Part shown: positions 57,887 through 64,000 of the stretch, piece after piece | How the letters are laid out: every line of letters starts with the position of its first letter | Position numbering within the stretch: position 1 is the first letter of the stretch | From: Littorina saxatilis | Lineage: Eukaryota > Mollusca > Gastropoda > Littorinimorpha > Littorinidae | Length of the DNA stretch: 64,000 nt | Assembly (NCBI RefSeq): GCF_037325665.1 | Contig: NC_090248.1 | Location: forward strand, 13,811,252-13,875,251 | Direction of reading: 5' to 3' | The notes under the pieces: generated by a model | The model's input: only the letters and a program-made list of their open reading frames with translations | Database searches by the model: none | What the model was told of the DNA's origin: nothing | Program-made: the position numbers and the translations under genes

Positions 57887-58345
57887 TTTTTGGAAATGCG
57901 CTTCAGACAAATGCCTTTGCACACGTTATGTTACTCACAGCAAAATGCAAGAATAATTGGGGACCATATGGGATGGGGCAAATTGGGAGGGAGCAATTCG
58001 GGACACCACCATAAATATCTACCAAATATTTACAAATAGCTATCTTAGTACATGCATAACATGCTGTACCAATACACAATTTCTTTAAATAACTATGTAA
58101 GGATTATTGGCAGTCTCCCGGAGCATGTTTCACGCTATCCTGCGATCAGGACAAGCGACTGACTGTGATGTGTATGCTGTGCGGCGTGCGCTACATAAGA
58201 AACCTTTTTTTAAATTTGTATTAAATATAATCACCTGAGCCACGAATGGCTAGCTGACAGCGGCTATCTTTTACACAACAAATTCTGAACTCTGATGAAC
58301 TCGTGACCGCTGATTTTTAAAGGCAAGGGGTATCATATTGTGCGC

Positions 58346-58519
58346 ATGGCATACACATCCAAGTTGGTCGTTTGTCCCGATTGTGGGATACAGCCCGTCA
58401 GAGGCGTAGAGCGTGCTCGAGATGTTTTGAAAAACCTGACTGCAGTACAGGGATTTTTACACCTCCGGACTGCTGATAATCCTAACAGAATTATTTTCCA
58501 AAACCGTCTATTGCCTTGA
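58346..58519 (+). CDS. Short ORF with a CPDC motif, doubtful
   Basis: 57 codons from ATG to TGA: MAYTSKLVVCPDCGIQPVRG, VERARDVLKNLTAVQGFLHL, RTADNPNRIIFQNRLLP. C-P-D-C-G looks like half of a zinc ribbon. No second Cys pair, no splice signals and no family match, so it may be chance or a fragment. Confidence 0.2.
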   Translation: MAYTSKLVVCPDCGIQPVRGVERARDVLKNLTAVQGFLHLRTADNPNRIIFQNRLLP

Positions 58520-59333
58520 AAGCAAACCTGGAATTTCTGATGCGAGTTGCCAGAAAGAAAGTTCACTAACAAGATCCAGGCCAACACCAACCCCCCACCC
58601 CCCCCCCCCTAAATAACACTAAGGAGTGAGGTGAGCTTAAATAACTAATTAATTAATCAATCAATAAATTCTCTGCTGAAATCCCCAACTTCGCGCATCG
58701 AAGCTATGAAAAACAGGACACTGCCACGTTTCCATTCAGCTAAACGCCACACCATTTTCAAGAGGGGATGTCTCAGGAAGAAAGATGTGACGCTCCCGAT
58801 TCATATGTTTCAGAAGACAGCCCACCTGAGAAAAAGAAGAACACAATATAGAAATAATAACAACCTGTCAACCACAAATACATTAAAGTTTTTCAAACAG
58901 TTCACTAATCCGACAAACTCATGCTCGTTTCTGGTGCATTTGATAAAGCCAATTACGGGTAGATGCTAGACAACAGCAAAACCACCACCACATAACAACA
59001 CAAGATTGTTTATGGTTGTTTACAGTCTCTTGAACACAGGAGTCAATCGAGACCATATATATAACAAGAAGCATAAAAAAGCACTTCAGTTTGAAACCCA
59101 GGTTCAATGTAGTAAATAATATTGCATCAATGTTCCATCCATCCTCAGCACTTTCAAAACCAGTTTCTTCTAGGTCATACACACCTTTTCCTCGATTGAT
59201 CCACAGTACATCAGATCGCTATTGTTCTTTTTATGATTTGCACCAAAGGAATGATTAACATTTCTGTCTTAGTCATATGTAACAAGCTTTAAGCAAAAGC
59301 ATAATATTCTACACATTCACATATTGTAAGGTT

Positions 59334-59757
59334 GAAGGGGTCTATGTCGACCAAAAGAAGGTGTATTCCCCATAGCCATAGGTGTTTTCCCTGTGTACCG
59401 GGAATACAGTTGGATTTTCTGTAAAGAAGTATAATATCGTACAATCTTGCGCCAAGCGCGTGACTGCGGTTAGATAGGAGAATCTATTTAAAATCCTGAA
59501 TTCGCGTGCGGCATCCAGTCAAGCAAAACATGCTTCGACCGTTTATCAAAACGGATTTAGTTAAAGAAACATCTGCACCCCCACCCCCAACAGCCTGGTA
59601 TTATGTTTTCCTCGCTGGTACTCTCGTCCATTGAATCACTTTCACTTTCGTAAGCTTGAAGTAACTCCATGGCGTCTAACGGAAGTATATTCCCTGTATA
59701 TGTACAGGAAATTAACATACAGGGAATACAGCCACTGTTGGTCGACATAGACCCCTT
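59334..59757. mobile_element. Inverted-repeat DNA element with an acidic ORF start
   Basis: GAAGGGGTCTATGTCGACC at the left is matched by its reverse complement at the right, and similarity goes on through 'tgtattccc' (about 40 bp, imperfect). Inside, on minus (59,557-59,748), a frame contains MELLQAYESESDSMDESTSE. Many transposase and nuclear-protein N-termini look like that. Likely a deleted DNA transposon. Confidence 0.55.
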
Positions 59758-59778
59758 CTAAAGTGCTGCAGTAGTTAC

Positions 59779-59931
59779 CTTTCCCTCCAAGGACCAAGCT
59801 GTTCATCCACTGTAGGGCTGACCGGGGTTCCCCCTTAGCAGAGTGAGTGGCGAATCCTGGCTGATAAATTTCCTTTCATTTTCCATGAATGAAGAATACC
59901 AGCTGGGTTCTTTTATTCATGGACCTGTGTT
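59779..59931 (-). ncRNA. Candidate minus-strand spliced transcript, exon
   Basis: Acceptor tgtgtgtgttgcag, donor GAGGGAAAG|GTAACT. 153 nt. In the frame entered from the 60,682 exon it has a single TGA, after which KEIYQPGFATHSAKGEPRSA and LQWMNSLVLGGK are open. It could be a decayed or alternatively spliced coding exon. Confidence 0.45.
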
Positions 59932-60079
59932 CTGCAACACACACAAATCAGCCACCATCTTGTAAATATATGTAAAAGAAAGCAAGTGGCAATCTGAATA
60001 ACAGAATACAAAATGATCAATCCACACAATCATACTTCAGCACTGAAAGTCCACAAAATGAAGCACTGCTAGTACATGT

Positions 60080-60237
60080 ACTTCTCATAATTTACTGAAA
60101 CTTTACTCGTCAAAACAACCATTTGTTTTATCAACTTTACTCGCATGTGGGGAGTAGATTAACATTTCTACTCACCATTTACATGATTTTTACTCGCCAT
60201 GGCGAGTAATTGAAAATACTCGCCACTTTCAGGCCTG
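60080..60237. repeat. Palindrome-bearing dispersed repeat, copy 2
   Basis: Inverted copy of 2,071-2,234 with ACTCGCCATGGCGAGT conserved. Confidence 0.7.
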
Positions 60238-60681
60238 TACTTGTGCATGAGATGTGTTTACCATCCATATGCCCAGACCATGCGCCCTTCTGTTGTGCTC
60301 AGAACAGTAAAGAGTTGCTTGCTGGGGTGGTTGTTCATAAGTTAACAGTTCACAAGAGGGCACAAACAAGAGCAAAAACACAGGTGCCTGATTCAAACTC
60401 ATTCAAATGCAGAACCTTATTTTTGCATGAACAGAGTAAGACATGATTCTTACATAGCTGACCCTACCCCTGGCAGAAAAGTGCTTGAAATTGTCCATGT
60501 GGTCTCTACCAGTACATTTGATGCGTATTTGTGATACATATATACTGATATAGAGACAAGTAACAAGTGGACATTTCCTCTGACACCTCTACCATTTGTA
60601 CACCTGCACAAATCTCCTGCCATAGACTACAAAAGGAAAACATACAAATCAAAACAAACACAAATTTAACCTAATGTTTAC

Positions 60682-60787
60682 CTTTCAGCAGCAGAAAAGG
60701 CTGTGTTTTCTGTGGTGTCTCAGAGTAAAGCCACGGTGTTGGAGATCTATGCAAAACTAGGCTGTAGGCAAGGTCCAACATCTTTAG
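60682..60787 (-). ncRNA. Candidate minus-strand spliced transcript, exon
   Basis: Acceptor cttctttttgtgtgtgcag and donor CTGAAAG|GTAAAC are both strong. 106 nt. Open in one frame (LKMLDLAYSLVLHRSP, TPWLYSETPQKTQPFLLLK), which is not recognised. Confidence 0.5.
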
Positions 60788-61631
60788 CTGCACACACAAA
60801 AAGAAGAAGCAAGAAATCACATGACATAGATGACATTCCTCACTAGTACAAAACCACAACTACACTAGTCAACTACCAATGTAAGAATCATAGTCCTGCA
60901 AGATTACCCTCTTAAAAAGTAAGATTGCTTTCATTCAAACACTACCGTGGGACCAAACTCCCCACCCCCCCCTCCTTTTTTTGAGTTTTTCCTACATGTG
61001 TGTTGATGTTTCCATTAATTCCAAGCCCTGAAACTGTGAACTTGAGATCTTTATGTATGCACACAGTCACAGGCTTAATAAGCTATTCAGAAACCAAGCA
61101 GAGTCTGCACAACGTCAATTCTGAGAAATAAATCCCCACAACCGGTTTCAAGGCCACTATACCGACTGAGCTATTGCTTGCCATGCCAACCTCCACCCCC
61201 ATTTGGAACATGCACAACTAGTATACCCATACACATGTAATAATACTGCTTGCCTTCCTCCCCCACCCTCCAAATCAATAAACACTAAATGTATGCAATC
61301 AGTAATCTTTTAGTTAGTAGTTGACTACCATCACTACTCTCTCCACACCCACCCACCCTCTTGCACACCAGCGACACACCCCCATCGCCCAATCATTTCC
61401 ATGATTCTCTCTGCCATATAGTAATCCTAAACACTAAGATTATGACACATTTGTTTTCCAATTAGGAACATAAAAAATTACTGTAAAAAAAATGTACAAT
61501 CATGCACTCTCTGAGTCTGACAAGAGAGTGTGAGAAAAGTCAAGAAAGCAAGACGTGTGACATAACTAAATCTTCTAATCTATTCCTGAGATTTACTCTT
61601 GACAGCTTAAAATGGAACCTCATGCACTTAC

Positions 61632-61748
61632 TGTTCTGAATTGTAGAAATTTCTTGTAGACTTTATAGCAGCAAAGGCAGTTTTATTGGGTACCACCAGG
61701 TGTCACTCTGTCATCATCTGATCAAGCATTCAAGCAAATGGTTCAGCA
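61632..61748 (-). ncRNA. Candidate minus-strand spliced transcript, exon
   Basis: Acceptor ctatttactgtttcag, donor CAGAACA|GTAAGT (near perfect). 117 nt, stops in all three frames, so untranslated. Confidence 0.5.
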
Positions 61749-62520
61749 CTGAAACAGTAAATAGCAAGAGTGTACAGAAAAATACACAAACTTTCTCATT
61801 AATTTGTATCTTCAACTTCACATTATTCATAAATAATGATACCTTACTTTGACTAAGTTTGAGTAGGATTAACACCATGCAGAGCCAGAAGTTAACTTGA
61901 AATAAAATAACTATACGTTACTCAATACTGCACTCAATGAGTCAATTGTCAGCAAAGGTGATAATCAATGCAAGGTAAAACCAAAGGATGCAACTCAGTC
62001 AGCAATTGCAAAAACTACATAATTCTAATCAAGCTGTCAGTTTCATTAGCTATCAGAATTCAAAACATGTTCTTGTTTTTGTTGTTGCTGTTGTTCATGA
62101 CTACATTAATGTATCTCAGCATTTCTAGTTTCTACACTATAGCCATTAAAAAAACCAAAAGAAGTGTCCCAATGTTTAATGAAGCGCTCTTGCAATTAAG
62201 TCACAATTGTTTGCAGTTGCTGAGAAAAGCTAATAGTAATAGTCCTTACACTTACAGTAAGTTGAGTAACAAATTATAAACAATTGCTGTTAACACTCAT
62301 ACATAGTACAAGAGAGCAAACCACTGCAAAACTATAGTCATTTATCAATGTTATGCTTGCCATCCACCCCCGACCCCAAACCTCTCCCATATTTTATGTA
62401 CATCAGACTAGTATTCTTGTTAGTTCATTTCAGCTGTAACAGTGACAACACGTTTGCACACTACAGACCTGGAAGTGGAAATGTTAACACATGGAGTGCT
62501 AAATTTCAGGATACAATCTG

Positions 62521-62822
62521 TTTGTTTGTTTGCTTAACGCCCAGTCGACCACGAAGGGCCAATCAGGGCGGTGCTGCTTTGACATTTAACGTGCGCCACA
62601 CACAAGACAGAAGTCGCAGCACAGGCTTCGTGTCTCACCCAGTCACATTATTCTGACACCGGACCAACCAGTCCTAGCACTAACCCCATAATGCCAGACG
62701 CCAGGCGGAGCAGCCACTAGATTGCCAATTTTAAAGTCTTAGGTATGACCCGGCCGGGGTTCGAACCCACGACCTCCCGATCACGGGGCGGGCGCCTTAC
62801 CACAAGGCCAACCGTGCCGGTC
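62521..62822 (-). mobile_element. tRNA-derived SINE, family 1
   Basis: Same as 3,560 and 6,087. Duplication ATACAATCTG at 62,511-62,520 and 62,823-62,832. Confidence 0.94.
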
Positions 62823-63255
62823 ATACAATCTGTTACAAAGTACAAACACTGGCAATCGGAGAGAACAGTGTTAAGTACTGTAAGTCTTTACAGTAACATC
62901 AAACAGTATCCCCTCTTTTTGGTAGTACAGTGGAACAACACTTTTAATATCCCCTGATTAAAGACTCCCTCCCTTTTAAGACCCTGTTTTCTCAGATTTG
63001 TCTGTCCACAACCTCTCTATATTTACTCTCATCTCAAGACTTCTTCCTTTCAAGACCTGATTTTTTCAGATTTGTTTAGGTCCTAAAAGGAAGGGGGGGG
63101 GGGGGGGGGGTTCGATCGACTTTACTGGTACCGTGAAACCGAAAGTGACCAAGTCATCAAGGGCACGTATATTCCTGCTGCTCTGTTAGCACCGATCATA
63201 TTTTAGAAACGTTGCACTCTGTCGTCAACAAATGTAGGAATAAAAATAGTATTAC

Positions 63256-63537
63256 CTTCACCAGCTGTCTCCATGGAGTCGAAAGACCATCGGCCGGTTT
63301 GGCTCGCTTGTGCCATTCCTGGATGAAAATTGAAATGACCCTGCATGGCTGCTCCGTTCTTGGCATCAATGGCAGTGCAAAAAAAGCGAATCCCGACTCC
63401 CATCCAGGATAAGCTGTACGGCACGGCGGCGTCTCTGCAGATGACCACTACATTTGGACGATTTGGACTGGTCTCCACGTGTTGCGGCAAGAAGCAGAAG
63501 AAGATACAGATAAGGTGGCGGGAGTGATGTCCCTTCG
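63256..63537 (-). ncRNA. Candidate minus-strand spliced transcript, upstream exon
   Basis: Donor GGTGAAG|GTAATA; possible acceptor ttttagtcactgcag at 63,538. A Kozak-like CCATGG start (METAGE) lies just before the donor. An alternative long frame reads VVVICRDAAVPYSLSWMGVG and onward, unrecognised. It may be the first exon. Confidence 0.4.
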
Positions 63538-63694
63538 CTGCAGTGACTAAAAATACAAAACTATCTCAAAATAAAAACACAAGGAACGGTTTGTAATTGT
63601 TGATGGGTAGTTAAATTTGTGACAAAAGAAATTAAACGTTCAAATGACTTACCACCCCCCTCTGCTATGTCAGTTGCGAGTATGTCAGTATGTG

Positions 63695-63696
63695 TT

Positions 63697-63739
<43 letters not shown>

Positions 63740-63972
63740 CCGGCAGTGTGCCCGTCAGTGTGTACGGTACGTGTGTGTGTGTCAGTGTCATTGCCGGTGT
63801 GTGTGTTTACGTGTGTGTGTCACAGTGTGTGTGTGCGTGCGTGTGTGTGTGTGTGTGTGTGACGGTGTGTGCCGGTGTGGATGTGTGTGTGTGTATTGTG
63901 TGTGTGTGTGTGCGTTCGTCAAGTTGTGTGTGTCAGTGTGTGTGTCAGTGTCGATCAGTGTGTGTGTGTTCT
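63695..63972. repeat. Degenerate GT-rich minisatellite
   Basis: GT runs interrupted by CAGTGT, CGGTGT and TCAGTG steps to near the window end. VCVCV translations are artefacts. Confidence 0.95.
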
Positions 63973-64000
63973 AGGCCAGGGGGGATTCCCAAGGTTCCTG

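Noticed and set aside
59060-59215. Coding exon (LWINRGKGVYDLEETGFESAE...)
   Set aside because: A protein-like open frame on the minus strand, but no acceptable acceptor and the wrong phase for the neighbouring minus-strand exon; left unassigned.

Overview
This is animal nuclear DNA of the kind seen in a marine gastropod, most likely a periwinkle (Littorina). The clues are long (CA)n/(GT)n microsatellites, tRNA-derived SINEs, many non-LTR retrotransposon pieces, and an interspersed family with the end motif TTGACTAAATGT that I associate with Littorina assemblies. The species is an inference from memory. One 200-N gap (3,276-3,475) shows this is a scaffold.

Host genes are sparse and split into small exons. 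(1) Exons encoding SHIPPO/STPG (ODF3/CIMAP1-like) repeats lie on the minus strand at 2,576-2,683 and 1,698-1,799, and on the plus strand at 11,025-11,132, 16,783-16,875 and 21,350-21,486, the last with a stop codon. All have phase-1 boundaries, and the two sets would join in frame if the sequence left of the gap were turned around. (2) Two exons at 38,933-39,020 and 41,411-41,540 join in frame to give a signal peptide and a short Cys-rich ectodomain. (3) At least five well-bounded exons between about 42.8 and 46.7 kb on the plus strand are closed in nearly all frames and look like a spliced non-coding RNA. (4) A second such unit lies on the minus strand between 63.5 and 59.8 kb.

Mobile DNA fills most of the rest. 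At 22,324-27,063 sits a tyrosine-recombinase retroelement of the DIRS/Ngaro type, with split direct repeats (A1-B1-A2-B2), an SGNH-hydrolase-like ORF and a recombinase ORF. At 27,207-33,450 is an almost full-length LINE on the minus strand. Its ORF1 region carries an RNase H1-type hybrid-binding domain, a zinc finger, a coiled coil and an SGNH hydrolase, followed by 18-residue tandem repeats; ORF2 carries an APE endonuclease and a reverse transcriptase. A SINE has jumped into the endonuclease region. Smaller pieces include four copies of a Helentron/HINE-like family (7.6-14 kb) and a foldback relative, three copies of one tRNA-SINE and five of a second modular tRNA-SINE, a retroposon with 12-bp target duplications, several MITE-like inverted-repeat elements and four decayed LINE tails.

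Tandem arrays include a 43-bp unit (15.8-16.1 kb), a 77-bp unit (40.6-41.2 kb), a ~77-bp unit with an internal poly-G run (48.3-49.4 kb), and a long degenerate array carrying TCAAGGTCA motifs that switch strand midway (18.2-21.1 kb). Stretches where I see nothing beyond unique or AT-rich DNA: 4,190-4,750, 6,964-7,664, 8,533-9,259, 9,528-10,228, 12,431-12,782, 21,487-22,323, 34,576-35,829, 36,611-38,900, 39,021-40,557, 51,570-53,380, 54,940-55,620 and 57,900-59,330 apart from items listed.
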